Notes: a model not told the origin generated them from the letters alone. Positions 48,501 to 59,269 are shown, numbered from the stretch's first letter. The stretch: DNA of 64,000 bases from Paraburkholderia flava (GCF_004359985.1 NZ_SMRO01000004.1:62001-126000), one strand, 5' to 3'. Translations and numbers: made by a program.

Positions 48501-49094
48501 CAGCTTCAGCGACGCGGCAAGCGCAACCGCTTGTTGCACGTACGCTTCGCCACCCGGCTGACCGCTGCGCTGCAGCTCGATGTAGAAGCCGTTCGGGAAC
48601 ACTTTCGCCCAGCGTAGCGCATTGCGCTTCGCCGCTTCATCGTTGCCGGCAGTGAACGCAAGACCGATGTCGCCATGCTGCGCACCCGACAGTGCGAGCA
48701 GCCCTTCGGCCAGCCCACCCTCGAGCCATTCCGCTTCGACTTCGGCGCGGCCGCGATACTGGTTCGTGAGCCACGCTTTCGACAGCAGTTCGCACAGGTT
48801 CAGATAGCCGCGCTTGTCCTTGACGAGCAGCAGCAGACGCGACGGCTTGTCGCGGTCGGCAGGATTGGTGATCCACACATCGCAGCCCGCGATGGGTTTG
48901 ACCCCTTTGCTGCGAGCTTCGGTGTAGAAACGGACGAGGCCGAATGCGTTGCCGAGATCGGTGAGCGCGAGCGCGCCCTGACCGTCTTTGGCCGCGGCCG
49001 CGACGATGTCGTCGAGGCGCACGATGCCGTCGGCAATCGAGAATTCGGAGTGAACGCGGAGATGGACGAAGCGAGGTTCTGACATGGGCGTCAT
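45513..49094 (-). CDS. dnaE: DNA polymerase III alpha subunit
   Basis: 1193-residue replicative polymerase. PHP domain at the N-terminus (FVHLRVHSEFSIADG), palm/fingers with catalytic aspartates in MPDFDIDF (404-411), the block GPGRGSGAGSLVAYALGV, helix-hairpin-helix region, the beta-clamp binding region around QAGLFDMG, then the OB fold and tau-binding C-terminus. ATG 49094 has GGCGG seven bases before it; ATG 49085 is an alternative. A Gly/Asn-rich low-complexity insert sits between the OB fold and the last 50 residues. Confidence 0.96.
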   Translation of the reverse strand: MTPMSEPRFVHLRVHSEFSIADGIVRLDDIVAAAAKDGQGALALTDLGNAFGLVRFYTEARSKGVKPIAGCDVWITNPADRDKPSRLLLLVKDKRGYLNLCELLSKAWLTNQYRGRAEVEAEWLEGGLAEGLLALSGAQHGDIGLAFTAGNDEAAKRNALRWAKVFPNGFYIELQRSGQPGGEAYVQQAVALAASLKLPVVATHPLQYMTPDDFTAHEARVCISEGDMLANPRRQRRFTTEQYFRSQDEMTALFADLPSAVANTVEIAKRCNLTLELGKPKLPLFPTPDGMSLDDYLVQLSKDGLETRLAQLFPDEAERARQRDTYYQRLEFECGTIIKMGFPGYFLIVADFINWAKNNGVPVGPGRGSGAGSLVAYALGVTDLDPLRYNLLFERFLNPERVSMPDFDIDFCQAGRDRVIHYVKGKYGADAVSQIATFGTMAAKAAVRDIGRVLDLGYNFTDGIAKLIPFKPGKHVTIADAMKEEPLLQERFDNEDEVHQLLELAQRVEGLTRNVGMHAGGVLIAPGKLTDFCPLYTQGDEGGVVSQYDKDDVEAVGLVKFDFLGLTTLTILDWAERYIRRLDPSKADWSLAQVPLDDPASFSILKKANTVAVFQLESRGMQGMLKDAQPDRFEDIIALVALYRPGPMDLIPSFCARKHGREVVEYPDPRVEPVLKETYGIMVYQEQVMQMAQILGGYSLGGADLLRRAMGKKKPEEMAKHREIFAEGAAKNGLTRQKADETFDLMEKFAGYGFNKSHAAAYALLAYHTAWLKAHHPAEFMAANMSLAMDDTDKVKILFEDCRVNGMAVLPPDINQSAYRFEPVAEADGKRSKTIRYGLGAVKGSGQSAIEEILRAREDGPFIDLFDFCNRIDRRIVNRRTVEALIRAGAFDTLHENRAQLIASVSLAMEAADQASANALQAGLFDMGDAPSQGHELVDEPAWAEKRKLQEEKAALGFYLSGHLFDAYKDEVRRFVRQKVGDLKEGRDKLVAGVIASLRTQMTQRGKMLIALLDDGTGQCEVTVFNEQFEANRALFKEDELLVVQGQARNDAFTGGIRFTVDTVMDLERARSRYAQAVKVQMNGNADAGALRRVLEAHCAGPDVAPVAVAAPSASRGGNGGGNGGNGRGGYGGGDRQRAPVHIPSGLTVQVVYRSEHAEGEVRLGDAWRVKPTDELLAALRGEFAGSSIEIVY

Positions 49095-49123
49095 TGTACA
49101 ACCGCCCCGCCGAAGATTCGCTC

Positions 49124-49178
49124 CGCAAACACGGCTTTGGCCGTCCGGCCAGGGTGCTTCGAAGTGGCCGTGTTTGCG
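49124..49178. repeat. 12-bp inverted repeat in the dnaE-trhO divergent region
   Basis: CGCAAACACGGC (49124-49135) and its exact complement (49167-49178), 31 bp apart, enclose a smaller GGCC..GGCC palindrome. The 15-mer GGCCGTCCGGCCAGG inside it recurs with one change at 49223-49237. It lies 30-85 bp upstream of dnaE. Confidence 0.75.
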
Positions 49179-49334
49179 CAACGCCGCCATGCGCCTGTGC
49201 TGCACGGTTGTGCGCCACCATCGGCCGTTCGGCCAGGTCCGGACCACCCGCCGCTTGAGCGATAATACGGTTTCGAATCTTTTCGCCGGCACCGCCCCCG
49301 CCCGGGCCGCCGGCCGTTCTATCGCCGGACCATC

Positions 49335-50198
49335 ATGAGTATCGTCAATCTCGCCGCGTATTACTTCGTCACCCTAGATGCGACCGCCGAATGGCGTCCG
49401 CTCGTCGCCGAACGCTGCGCGTCGCTCGGCCTGCGCGGCACGATCCTGCTCGCGCCCGAAGGTATCAACCTGTTCGTCGCCGGCGAGCCCGACAACGCGC
49501 ACGCGTTCATCGACTACCTGCGCCACGATCCGCTGTTCGAAGGCAAATTCGCGACGCTGCAGTTCAAGGAAAGCCTGTCGGACAAGCAGCCGTTTCGCCG
49601 GATGCTCGTCAAGCTCAAACGCGAAATCATCACGATGAAAAAGCCGGCGATCCGGCCCGAGCTGGGCCGCGCCCCGGCCGTCGATGCGCCGACGCTCAAG
49701 GCATGGCTCGATCGCGGCCATGACGACGCGGGCCGGCCGGTCGTGATGCTCGATACGCGCAATGCATTCGAAGTCGACGTCGGCACGTTCGACAACGCGC
49801 TCGATTACCGCATCACAAAATTCAGCGAGTTTCCGGCGGTGATCGATGCGCATCGCGAGGATCTCGAAGGCAAGACGGTCGTGTCGTTCTGCACCGGCGG
49901 GATTCGCTGCGAAAAAGCGGCCATCCACATGAAGGAAGTCGGTATCGAGAATGTCTACCAGCTCGAAGGCGGCATTCTGAAATACTTCGAGGAAGTGGGC
50001 GGCGCGCACTACCACGGCGAGTGTTTCGTGTTCGACTATCGCACCGCGCTGAACCCTCAACTCGAACCGACCGCAACCGTTCAATGCTTCGGTTGCCGCG
50101 CGGTGGTCAGCCCGGCCGGGCAGCAGTCGCCGCTGTATGTGCCAGGCAAGACGTGTCCCGCGTGCCATCCGGACCGGGACACCGCGCGCGCCGCATGA
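49335..50198 (+). CDS. trhO: Oxygen-dependent tRNA uridine(34) hydroxylase TrhO (YceA rhodanese family)
   Basis: 287-residue enzyme that installs 5-hydroxyuridine at tRNA wobble position 34 using O2. An N-terminal acylphosphatase-like domain ([19 protein letters not shown]) precedes a rhodanese domain with active Cys186 in [10 protein letters not shown]; the C-terminal part has paired cysteines (CFGC, CPAC) in a zinc-finger-like tail. Length matches the shorter YceA/UPF0176 proteins. GATAAT at 49261 could be its -10. Confidence 0.92.
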   Translation: MSIVNLAAYYFVTLDATAEWRPLVAERCASLGLRGTILLAPEGINLFVAGEPDNAHAFIDYLRHDPLFEGKFATLQFKESLSDKQPFRRMLVKLKREIITMKKPAIRPELGRAPAVDAPTLKAWLDRGHDDAGRPVVMLDTRNAFEVDVGTFDNALDYRITKFSEFPAVIDAHREDLEGKTVVSFCTGGIRCEKAAIHMKEVGIENVYQLEGGILKYFEEVGGAHYHGECFVFDYRTALNPQLEPTATVQCFGCRAVVSPAGQQSPLYVPGKTCPACHPDRDTARAA

Positions 50199-50267
50199 TG
50201 GTCTTAGCTGTCGTCGCCGTTATCGCGTTTCCGCGTGCGGCGGCCATGCGTCGCGTCAGTTGAACCC

Positions 50268-51200
50268 ATGACATCCCCGTATCGCGGACGCTTCGCGCCA
50301 TCCCCCACCGGACCGCTGCATTTCGGCTCGCTCGTCAGCGCGCTCGCGAGCTGGCTCGATGCACGCGCGCATGGCGGAACGTGGCTCGTGCGGATCGAGG
50401 ATGTCGATGCACCGCGCACGGTGCCGGGCGCAGCGGAAGACATCCTCGCGACGCTCGCCCGCTTCGGTATGGAAGCCGACGAGCCGCCCGTCTGGCAAAG
50501 CGCACGCAGCGCGCAATACGCACAGGCATTCGACCAGTTGAAGGACGCGGGCTTCGTCTATCCGTGCGGCTGCACGCGCAAAGAAATCGCCGATTCGCTG
50601 CTGCATGCGCACGCGCGTCACACAACGCTCGCGTATCCGGGCACCTGTCGCGACGGTCTGCACGGCAAGCCTGCTCGTGCATGGCGTCTGCGGGTGCCGG
50701 ACGAAGCTTCCAACGGAAATGAAGCGACCGTGTCGTTCGTCGATCGCTGGCAGGGACCGCAATCGCAGAATCTCGCCACCGAGGTCGGCGACTTCGTGCT
50801 GCTGCGCGCGGATCATCAGTGGGCGTATCAACTGGCGGTGGTTGTCGATGACGCAGAAGCGCACATCACGCACATCGTGCGCGGCGCCGACCTGCTCGAT
50901 TCGACCGCACGGCAGATCTATCTGCAGCACTGCCTCGGCGTACTGACGCCTGCGTATCTGCATGTGCCGGTCGTCACCAACGACGACGGCGAGAAACTCA
51001 GCAAACAGACCGGCGCGAAACCGCTAGACGCGACGCATCCGCTCGACGCGCTGCATGAAGCGGCGCGCTTTCTCGGACTGGATCTGGATCTGGGGACGGA
51101 AACTGAAACGAAAACAACAGGAGATGCACCGTTGACCGCGTTCTATCGCGCAGCAACGGCTGCATGGGGACGGCGCTTCGTGGAGCCCGAAACGGCGTAG
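50268..51200 (+). CDS. gluQRS: Glutamyl-queuosine tRNA(Asp) synthetase
   Basis: 310-residue GluRS-like protein without an anticodon-binding domain; it attaches glutamate to queuosine 34 of tRNA-Asp. The HIGH-like motif is [20 protein letters not shown] and the KMSKS-like motif is [11 protein letters not shown]; cysteines in YPCGCTRKE and GTCRDG form the expected zinc site. ATG 50268 is chosen over an upstream GTG-type extension because the HIGH motif starts six residues later in the family. It follows trhO by about 70 bp. Confidence 0.94.
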   Translation: MTSPYRGRFAPSPTGPLHFGSLVSALASWLDARAHGGTWLVRIEDVDAPRTVPGAAEDILATLARFGMEADEPPVWQSARSAQYAQAFDQLKDAGFVYPCGCTRKEIADSLLHAHARHTTLAYPGTCRDGLHGKPARAWRLRVPDEASNGNEATVSFVDRWQGPQSQNLATEVGDFVLLRADHQWAYQLAVVVDDAEAHITHIVRGADLLDSTARQIYLQHCLGVLTPAYLHVPVVTNDDGEKLSKQTGAKPLDATHPLDALHEAARFLGLDLDLGTETETKTTGDAPLTAFYRAATAAWGRRFVEPETA

Positions 51201-51227
51201 GTTGTTTCAGGCTCTTTGCAGAACGGG

Positions 51228-52709
51228 TTACGACGAAGAAGAAGACTTCCGCGGCATCCCAAACCCACCAAGCAGCGCGGCAAGCGGCTGCTTCGTGGTC
51301 TTCTGCGACTGCGACTGCGCGGACGAATCGGCCGCATCGTCATCGGCCTTGCGAGCCGTCGGCGACGGCTCATACGGCTTCAGGAAAAACTCGTCGACCG
51401 GTTGCTGGCGATGCGTATGCGGACGATCGAACGACGGACCGCCCGAACGCCGGCGCACCGACCGGTCGTCGCGGCCTTCACGACCCTCGCGCCCGTCGCG
51501 GCGACCATTCGACGAGCCGCGCTCCTCGTGATGCCGCACCGGCGCTTCGACCGTCAGATGTCCCACGTCGAGCGGCCGCTTGATCAGCTTCTCGATGTCC
51601 GCGAGCTGCTTGCGTTCGTTCGGGCTGCACAGCGACAGTGCGTCACCCAATGCGCCCGCGCGCCCGGTACGACCGATCCGGTGCACGTAGTCTTCCGCGC
51701 TGAACGGCAGATCGAAGTTGATCACAGTCGGCAGTTCGACGATGTCGAGCCCGCGCGCGGCGACGTCGGTTGCAACCAGTGCTTCGATCTCGCCGCGCTT
51801 GAATGCGTCGAGCGCCTGCATCCGCTCGTTCTGGGTACGGTCGCCGTGAATCGCGGTCGCCACCACGCCGCTCTTTTCGAGCGAGCGCGCGAGGCGGCTC
51901 GCGCCGATCTTGCTGTTGCAGAACACCAGAACCTGTTTCAGGCTGCGCTCGCGGATCAGTTGCACGACCGCGCCGGTCTTGTCGCCTTCCGCCACTTCGT
52001 AGACGGTCTGCGTGACGTTGGTCGCGGTGGAGTTGCTGCGCGCGACTTCGATGGTTTGCGGATTGCGCAGGTAGGTCGCGGCCAGCTTCTTGATTTCGCC
52101 GGAGAACGTCGCCGAGAACAGCAGCGTCTGACGCTCTTTCGGCAGCAGGTTCAGGATGCGCTGCAGATCGGGGAGGAAGCCCATGTCGAGCATCCGGTCG
52201 GCCTCGTCGAGCACCAGCATCTGCACCTGGCCCAGGTTCGCGGTTTTCTGCTGCACGTGATCGAGCAGCCGGCCCGGCGTCGCGATCAGTACTTCGACAC
52301 CGCGCCGCAGCGCCTCGGATTGCGGATTCATGTCGACCCCGCCGAACACGACCGCGCTGCGCAGCGGCGTGTGCTTCGCGTAAGCCTCGACGTTGGCGGC
52401 GACCTGGTCGGCGAGTTCGCGGGTCGGCGTGAGGATCAGCGCGCGCACCGGATGGCGTGCCGGCGATGCGCTCGTGCTCGCGAGCGGCAGCAGCCGCTGG
52501 ATGATCGGCAGCGAGAAGCTCGCCGTCTTGCCGGTGCCGGTCTGGGCGGCGCCCATCACGTCGCGCCCGGACAGCACGACGGGAATCGCCTGGGCCTGGA
52601 TAGGCGTGGGCGTCGTGTAGCCTTGCTCGGCGATCGCCTTCAGGATGTCGGCGGATAGACCAAACTGGTCGAAAGTCGCGTTGCTGGGCGTGACGTCTGT
52701 GTCGGACAT
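51228..52709 (-). CDS. rhlE: DEAD-box RNA helicase RhlE
   Basis: 493-residue RNA helicase. Q motif FDQFGLSADILKAIAEQGYTTPTPIQ, motif I AQTGTGKT, motif II DEAD, motif III SAT, and motif VI HRIGRTGRAG are all in place within residues 10-375. A C-terminal extension of about 120 residues rich in Arg, Gly, Ser and Gln is typical of RhlE and may bind RNA or mediate oligomerisation. ATG 52709 matches the family start. A -10 element at 52962 implies a leader of about 245 nt, as in cold- or self-regulated helicase genes. Confidence 0.94.
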   Translation of the reverse strand: MSDTDVTPSNATFDQFGLSADILKAIAEQGYTTPTPIQAQAIPVVLSGRDVMGAAQTGTGKTASFSLPIIQRLLPLASTSASPARHPVRALILTPTRELADQVAANVEAYAKHTPLRSAVVFGGVDMNPQSEALRRGVEVLIATPGRLLDHVQQKTANLGQVQMLVLDEADRMLDMGFLPDLQRILNLLPKERQTLLFSATFSGEIKKLAATYLRNPQTIEVARSNSTATNVTQTVYEVAEGDKTGAVVQLIRERSLKQVLVFCNSKIGASRLARSLEKSGVVATAIHGDRTQNERMQALDAFKRGEIEALVATDVAARGLDIVELPTVINFDLPFSAEDYVHRIGRTGRAGALGDALSLCSPNERKQLADIEKLIKRPLDVGHLTVEAPVRHHEERGSSNGRRDGREGREGRDDRSVRRRSGGPSFDRPHTHRQQPVDEFFLKPYEPSPTARKADDDAADSSAQSQSQKTTKQPLAALLGGFGMPRKSSSSS

Positions 52710-52967
52710 GGTGGCTTTCGCTAAAAATGCGCTCGCGCGATGCGCGCGGCAGCGGCCGGAAAGCCGCAGAGGCATTGTGATGAAGGCGGAGCCACGATTA
52801 CCGTACGCGGCCCTGCATGGGGTCGTGCGCTGCGACAGACATGCCTTGCATGTTCTCTGCATGTCTCAATACGCGCGCGGGGACCGTGGAAACTGCAGGC
52901 TACGGTGACGGCCGGCTCCGGCCGGCGGCGATACAAACCAATACCCGCCGGAAAGGCCGGTATTGTA
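52710..52967 (-). promoter_or_regulatory. rhlE promoter and long 5' leader
   Basis: On the minus strand TGC-TACAAT (hexamer at 52962-52967, extended -10) is followed by about 245 nt of untranslated leader. The leader can form a hairpin near its start (ACCGGCCTTTCCGGCGGGTAT region) and a perfect GGCCGG/CCGGCC stem. No reading frame in it is convincing. Confidence 0.5.
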
Positions 52968-52983
52968 GCACCCCAATGCAAAC

Positions 52984-53018
52984 GCCCGTGCGACGGGCAA
53001 GCACCCCGCCGCACGGGC
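52984..53018 (-). terminator. Large GC hairpin after the aldehyde dehydrogenase gene
   Basis: A 9-bp outer stem (52984-52992 with 53010-53018) plus an inner stem of at least four pairs, 48 bp after the stop and just upstream of the rhlE promoter; followed on the minus strand by GTTTGC, so only a short T run. Confidence 0.6.
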
Positions 53019-53066
53019 CCGGCAAGGCGGCCGGAGCCTCCCTGCGATACTGCTGCCGCCCCGGAG

Positions 53067-54503
53067 CTACCAGGTCTCGCGCATCACCATCAGGCGCAGC
53101 TCGGTCATGTCCTCAATCGCGTAGCGCACCCCTTCGCGGCCCAGCCCCGAGTCCTTCACACCACCATACGGCATGTTGTCGACGCGGAACGACGGCACGT
53201 CGTTGATCACGACGCCGCCCACGTCCAGCGTGTCCCACGCGGCGTGCGCGTGCGCGAGCGAATCGGTGAATACGCCGGCCTGCAGGCCGAAGTCGCTGTC
53301 GTTGACGGTCGCGAGCGCATCGGCGAAATCGTCGAAGCGTTCGAGAATTGCGACCGGACCGAACGCTTCCTTCCGATACAGATCGGTGTCGCGTCCGACC
53401 TGCTCGAGCAGCGTCGCCTCGAACATCGCGCCGTCCACCTTCCCGCCCGCGACGATCTTCGCGCCCGCCTTCACTGCGCTCTCCATCCAGCCGGCCAGGC
53501 GGTTCGATTCGGACTCGGAGATCATCGGGCCCACGAAAGTCTTCTCGTCCTTCGGGTCGCCCATTTTCAGCGACTTCGTTTTCGCGATCAGCTTTTCGCG
53601 CAGCGCATCGTACAGCGACCCATGCACGAGAATCCGCTGCACGCCGATGCAACTCTGCCCCGACTGATAGAACGCACCGAACGCCAACCGGTCGACGACG
53701 TAATCAAGCTTGCCGCCCTGGTCGCCGTCGACGATCGCCGCCGCGTTGCCACCCAGTTCGAGAATCACCTTCTTCTTGCCGGCCTTCTTCTTCAGATCCC
53801 AGCCGACCGCCGGCGAGCCGGTGAACGACAGCAGCTTGAAGCGTTCGTCGGTCGTGAACAGATCCGCGCCGTCGCGATGCGCGGGCAGCACCGAGAACGC
53901 GCCCTTCGGCAGATCGGTTTCCGCGAGCACTTCGGCGATGATCAGCGCGCCGATCGGCGTGCGACTCGCCGGCTTCAGCACGAACGGCACGCCTGCGGCC
54001 AGCGCCGGCGCGACCTTGTGCGCGGCGAGATTCAGCGGGAAGTTGAACGGCGAGATGAACGAGCACGGCCCAATCGGCACGCGCTTCACGTAGCCGTGAT
54101 AGCCCTTCGCGCGCGGCGAGATTTCAAGATTGATGATCTCGCCGTCGATACGCACCGACTCTTCCGCAGCGATCCTGAATGTATCGATCAGCCGCGTGAC
54201 TTCGCCGCGCGAATCGTTGATCGGCTTGCCGGCCTCGATGCACAACGCCATCGCCAGTTCGTCGTAGCGTTCGCGAAAACGTTTCACGCAGTGGTCCAGC
54301 ACCGCCTGGCGCTTGAACGGTGGGTACGCGCGCATCGCGGGCATTGCATCGACGGCAGCGGCGATTGCTTTATCGATGGCGGCCGCGTCGGCAAGCGCGA
54401 CGCGCGTCGCGACTTCGCCGCTGAATTTATCGGTGACTTCGAGATCGGTGTTCGCCGCCACCGGCTCGTTCGCGAGGTAGTACGGGTAAGTCTTCTGCAA
54501 CAT
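53067..54503 (-). CDS. Aldehyde dehydrogenase family protein (GapN/lactaldehyde dehydrogenase-like)
   Basis: 478-residue NAD(P)-dependent aldehyde dehydrogenase. Catalytic Glu in LELGGNAA and nucleophile Cys in QSGQSCIGVQRI (about residue 286) are present, as is the ISPFNFPLNL substrate-binding helix and the oxyanion Asn in that motif. The SCIGVQR context fits the group holding non-phosphorylating glyceraldehyde-3-phosphate, lactaldehyde and phosphonoacetaldehyde dehydrogenases. AAGGAG precedes the ATG. It lies 43 bp after the acetolactate synthase gene, so the two are probably co-transcribed; a shared pathway is not proved. Confidence 0.88.
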   Translation of the reverse strand: MLQKTYPYYLANEPVAANTDLEVTDKFSGEVATRVALADAAAIDKAIAAAVDAMPAMRAYPPFKRQAVLDHCVKRFRERYDELAMALCIEAGKPINDSRGEVTRLIDTFRIAAEESVRIDGEIINLEISPRAKGYHGYVKRVPIGPCSFISPFNFPLNLAAHKVAPALAAGVPFVLKPASRTPIGALIIAEVLAETDLPKGAFSVLPAHRDGADLFTTDERFKLLSFTGSPAVGWDLKKKAGKKKVILELGGNAAAIVDGDQGGKLDYVVDRLAFGAFYQSGQSCIGVQRILVHGSLYDALREKLIAKTKSLKMGDPKDEKTFVGPMISESESNRLAGWMESAVKAGAKIVAGGKVDGAMFEATLLEQVGRDTDLYRKEAFGPVAILERFDDFADALATVNDSDFGLQAGVFTDSLAHAHAAWDTLDVGGVVINDVPSFRVDNMPYGGVKDSGLGREGVRYAIEDMTELRLMVMRETW

Positions 54504-54546
54504 GACACGTTCTCCTTGATGCGATGGAATCAGTCTCGTACCGCGT

Positions 54547-56199
<1,653 letters not shown>

Positions 56200-56504
56200 G
56201 GAGAGTCTCGCTTTGACGGACAGACGCAGGCAGCGTGCCTGCGCGAGGGGTTCCGGGAAAGAACATTCGCAGGGGGCGATGTCGCGCGAGGCGCATGCGA
56301 ACGCCTGCTCGCATGCGCCTCGCGGCGCCGGAACACAGCTTACTCCCTGGTGCGGAAAGATGTGCGCAGGCGGGCGACTTCATGTGACGTGTGCAGCGGC
56401 ATGCGCTGCGTCGTCACATGAACGACAGAGGGAGGGTGAAGAAGACGAATCGCGAGATAGCCGTTGCGGCCTGGAGCGCAGGCCCGCGCGATTGTCGAAG
56501 GTCG
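56200..56504. other. Intergenic region upstream of acetolactate synthase
   Basis: 305 bp without a supported gene. It holds the perfect 16-bp inverted repeat (56285-56324) and a smaller GGCCTG/CAGGCC hairpin at 56468-56484 just after the MliC-like gene, possibly its terminator. Confidence 0.5.
56285..56324. repeat. Perfect 16-bp inverted repeat
   Basis: Arms 56285-56300 and 56309-56324 are exact complements with an 8-nt loop (ACGCCTGC); it lies 86 bp before the acetolactate synthase start. It has no adjacent T run on either strand. Could be a terminator for the MliC-like gene, a leader hairpin, or a dyad binding site. Confidence 0.85.
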
Positions 56505-56927
56505 CTAGCGAACCAGCGTGATGCAGTCGGACAACACCGGCGGTGCGTTGTCGCCGGCGGTCGCGTCGTACAGGTCGGCGCGCGGTCCCTTGGTCCACCA
56601 TGTGTAGCTGCCCGCCTGATATTTCACCCCCGACGCCGACAGCGTATTGACGAACAGCAGCGTCTTCCCGTCGACGGGCAGCAACGCGAAGCTCTGTCCG
56701 TTCGCAGTGTTCCAATACGTGACGTGCAGGATCTTGCCGGTCGCGCAGGTGTACTGCTGCGTCTGGCGGTTTTTCGTCTGGATGTCGGTGAGATGCAGCG
56801 GCGCGGCGGATGCGCTACTGATTGCGCCGATGGTGCCGATCGCCGCGACCGTGAACAGCGACGCAGCGATAAACGTCCGCGCGATGACTTCCGTTGCGCC
56901 TGATGCGGTGACCTGCCGTTTCTTCAT
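56505..56927 (-). CDS. MliC/PliC-family C-type lysozyme inhibitor
   Basis: 140-residue exported protein. An N-terminal basic stretch and hydrophobic helix (about 18-42, ending SSASAAP) form a signal peptide without a lipobox. The mature domain matches the MliC fold: QQYTCATGKILHVTYWN, the loop SASGVKYQAGSYTWWTKG that inserts into the lysozyme active site, and a C-terminal Cys (LSDC) that would pair with the first. It would protect peptidoglycan from C-type lysozyme in the periplasm. Confidence 0.8.
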   Translation of the reverse strand: MKKRQVTASGATEVIARTFIAASLFTVAAIGTIGAISSASAAPLHLTDIQTKNRQTQQYTCATGKILHVTYWNTANGQSFALLPVDGKTLLFVNTLSASGVKYQAGSYTWWTKGPRADLYDATAGDNAPPVLSDCITLVR

Positions 56928-56978
56928 TGCGTTTTCTGCTCCGTGGTGGGCCTGACAGGAATGACGCGATCGTTCTGC

Positions 56979-57218
56979 TTACGGATCGATCACGTCCGCG
57001 CACGCATCGGTCGGCGCGGCGGCGACGTGACCGACGAGCGGCACGATCTTCAATCCCGCCGATGCGACGCGGCACGGCGCGGCGGCCAGCCCGCAGCCGC
57101 TCAGCCCGACGCATAACGCGGCCAACGTCGCGAATACGCCTGCGCGACCGATGAGGCCGACGCGGCCACGGCGATCATCCGAACCCGAATGCAACGATGT
57201 CTGTGGTTGCTGCTTCAT
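56979..57218 (-). CDS. Small lipoprotein (DUF6726-like)
   Basis: 79-residue protein with a lipoprotein signal: a basic N-terminus, hydrophobic stretch GVFATLAALCVGL and lipobox LSGC at about residues 39-42. The mature part is only about 38 residues (GLAAAPCRVASAGLKIVPLV to DACADVIDP) with two further cysteines. AGAGG five bases before ATG 57218 decides the start over a longer frame. It resembles a small lipoprotein family common in Burkholderiaceae; function unknown. It lies between purT and the lysozyme-inhibitor gene on the same strand. Confidence 0.7.
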   Translation of the reverse strand: MKQQPQTSLHSGSDDRRGRVGLIGRAGVFATLAALCVGLSGCGLAAAPCRVASAGLKIVPLVGHVAAAPTDACADVIDP

Positions 57219-57300
57219 GATTACCTCTCTTGATCCGCACGACAAAACGACGTGCGAATCGGTCCACCTTCTTGCCTGCTTAATCGACAGATAACACCAC

Positions 57301-58515
57301 TCACCCCGCCGACACCGGACGCACTGCCGCCGCTGCCTGCTTTGCGCGCGCCCGCGCCTCATCGACATTCGCACCGCTCGCGAGCGCGACGCCCATCCGC
57401 CGCTTGACGAAGCTCTCCGGCTTGCCGAACAGCCGCAAGTCGGAGCCCGGCACGGCCAGCGCCTGCGCGACGCCTTCAAACGCGATGCCCGCTTCGTCGA
57501 GCCCGCCGTAGATCACCGCGGACGCACCCGGCGAGCGCAGCGACGTATCGACCGGCAGACCGAGAATCGCACGTGCATGCAGTTCGAACTCCGAGAGCCT
57601 CTGCGTGCACAGCGTAACGAGGCCCGTATCGTGCGGACGCGGACTGACCTCCGAAAACCATACGTCATCGCCGCGCACGAAAAGTTCCACGCCGAAGAGA
57701 CCGCGCCCGCCGAGCGCCTCGGTCGATTTGTGCGCGACTTCGCGCGCGCGTTCGAGCGCAAGCTGGCTCATCGGCTGCGGCTGCCACGATTCGACGTAGT
57801 CGCCAGCAACCTGCACGTGGCCGATCGGATCGCAGAAATACGTGGCAATCTCGCCGGTGGCGGGGTCGATGGCACGGACGGTCAGCTGCGTGATTTCGTA
57901 TTCGAAATCGATAAAGCCCTCGACGATCACGCGGCCGTGATTCACGCGTCCGCCCGCCATCGCGTACTGCCAGGCGTGCTCGACGTCGGCATCGCTCTTC
58001 AGCACCGACTGCCCCTTGCCCGACGACGACATCACCGGCTTCACGACGCACGGATAGCCGACCTTCGCGATACCCGCGCGCAGTTCGTCGAGCGAATCGG
58101 CGAACGCGTACGGCGACGTCGGCAGGCCGAGTTCTTCGGCGGCGAGACGACGGATGCCTTCGCGGTTCATCGTGAGTTGCGTCGCGCGCGCGGTCGGGAT
58201 CACTTCGGCGAGGCCGTCGGCTTCGATCGCGGCGAGTGCGTCGGTGGCGATCGCCTCGATCTCGGGCACGATCAGATGCGGCTTCTCCGACTCGACGAGC
58301 GCGCGCAGCGCGGCGGCGTCGGTCATGTCGATCACGTGCGCGCGATGCGCGACCTGGTGGCCCGGCGCATCGGCATAACGATCGACCGCGATCACCTCGA
58401 CGCCGAGCCGTTGCAGCGCGACGATCACTTCCTTGCCGAGCTCGCCCGCGCCGAGCAGCATGACGCGCGTCGCCGACGCCGAAAGCGGGGTGCCGATCCG
58501 TTGGCCGATCTGCAT
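57301..58515 (-). CDS. purT: Formate-dependent phosphoribosylglycinamide formyltransferase 2
   Basis: 404-residue ATP-grasp enzyme that makes formyl-GAR from GAR, formate and ATP, a folate-independent purine step. N-terminal [24 protein letters not shown]-grasp [16 protein letters not shown] (about residues 159-174), and the metal/ATP block [24 protein letters not shown]. Length equals the family norm. GGAG precedes the ATG at 58515. purD is encoded elsewhere in this window. Confidence 0.96.
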   Translation of the reverse strand: MQIGQRIGTPLSASATRVMLLGAGELGKEVIVALQRLGVEVIAVDRYADAPGHQVAHRAHVIDMTDAAALRALVESEKPHLIVPEIEAIATDALAAIEADGLAEVIPTARATQLTMNREGIRRLAAEELGLPTSPYAFADSLDELRAGIAKVGYPCVVKPVMSSSGKGQSVLKSDADVEHAWQYAMAGGRVNHGRVIVEGFIDFEYEITQLTVRAIDPATGEIATYFCDPIGHVQVAGDYVESWQPQPMSQLALERAREVAHKSTEALGGRGLFGVELFVRGDDVWFSEVSPRPHDTGLVTLCTQRLSEFELHARAILGLPVDTSLRSPGASAVIYGGLDEAGIAFEGVAQALAVPGSDLRLFGKPESFVKRRMGVALASGANVDEARARAKQAAAAVRPVSAG

Positions 58516-58740
58516 GAGGTCTCCAGAAAAATCCAGTGGGGAATGAGAGAAAAGTGCGATTCAGTCAGCGATGTTAACACGCGCGTACAGGCGGCTGCGG
58601 CGCCGTTCGGCGGTCGTCCGAAAGGCCAGTCGCGCCTGTCGATACGGCACTCGATAGCCGATGCATCCCGGCGACGCTCGCGTGCGGGACGCGGAGTGCG
58701 TTACCCTTACGCCTTCGCCAGTTTGAAGAGGAACGACGCC

Positions 58741-59262
58741 ATGCCCTCAACGTCTTCCGCACGAATCGTGCGCCGCATCGCGCCGCTCGCCGTGCTGACC
58801 GTTGCCGCGCTGCTCGCCGGATGTTCGCTGCCGGTTCACACCGACGCGTCCGCGCCCCTGCCCGACCCGTTCAATCCGGCGGCGACCCAGTTACTCGACG
58901 ACACGAGCTGGGACCTGACCACGTGGACCCAGGCGAACGGTTCGCCGCGCGACATCCCGCACGCGGACGGCAAACCGGTGACGCTGGTACTGTCGACCGC
59001 GACCGGACAGCGGCGCGCGAATGGTTTCTCGGGCTGCAACCGCTACATGGGCACGTATGCATTGAAGGATGGCAAGCTGTCGTTCGGACTGCTCGCCGGC
59101 ACGCGGATGGCATGCCACACGCCGGGCGGCGAACTGGAACCCGCGTATCTCGACGCACTCGAACACATCGCGCGCACCGGCGTACAGATGCGCGCGCCGC
59201 AGCAACTTCAACTGACGCTCGAGAACGGCGATACGCTGCTGTTTTCGCGCAGTGGACAGTGA
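58741..59262 (+). CDS. META domain lipoprotein (HslJ-like)
   Basis: 173-residue exported protein. Signal peptide with lipobox LLAGC at about residues 24-28, a short linker, then a META domain (about 52-170) with LDDTSWDLTTW, NGFSGCNRYMGTYALKDGKLSFGLLAGTRMACHT and a C-terminal LTLENGDTLLF strand. META proteins such as HslJ sit in the envelope and are linked to stress or drug tolerance; the role here is unknown. The frame upstream is antisense to purT, so ATG 58741 is preferred. Confidence 0.85.
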   Translation: MPSTSSARIVRRIAPLAVLTVAALLAGCSLPVHTDASAPLPDPFNPAATQLLDDTSWDLTTWTQANGSPRDIPHADGKPVTLVLSTATGQRRANGFSGCNRYMGTYALKDGKLSFGLLAGTRMACHTPGGELEPAYLDALEHIARTGVQMRAPQQLQLTLENGDTLLFSRSGQ

Positions 59263-59269
59263 AGACAAT

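Noticed and set aside
45624..48617. 997-codon open frame opposite dnaE
   Set aside because: Antisense shadow of dnaE with Arg/Val/Glu bias and no recognisable motif.
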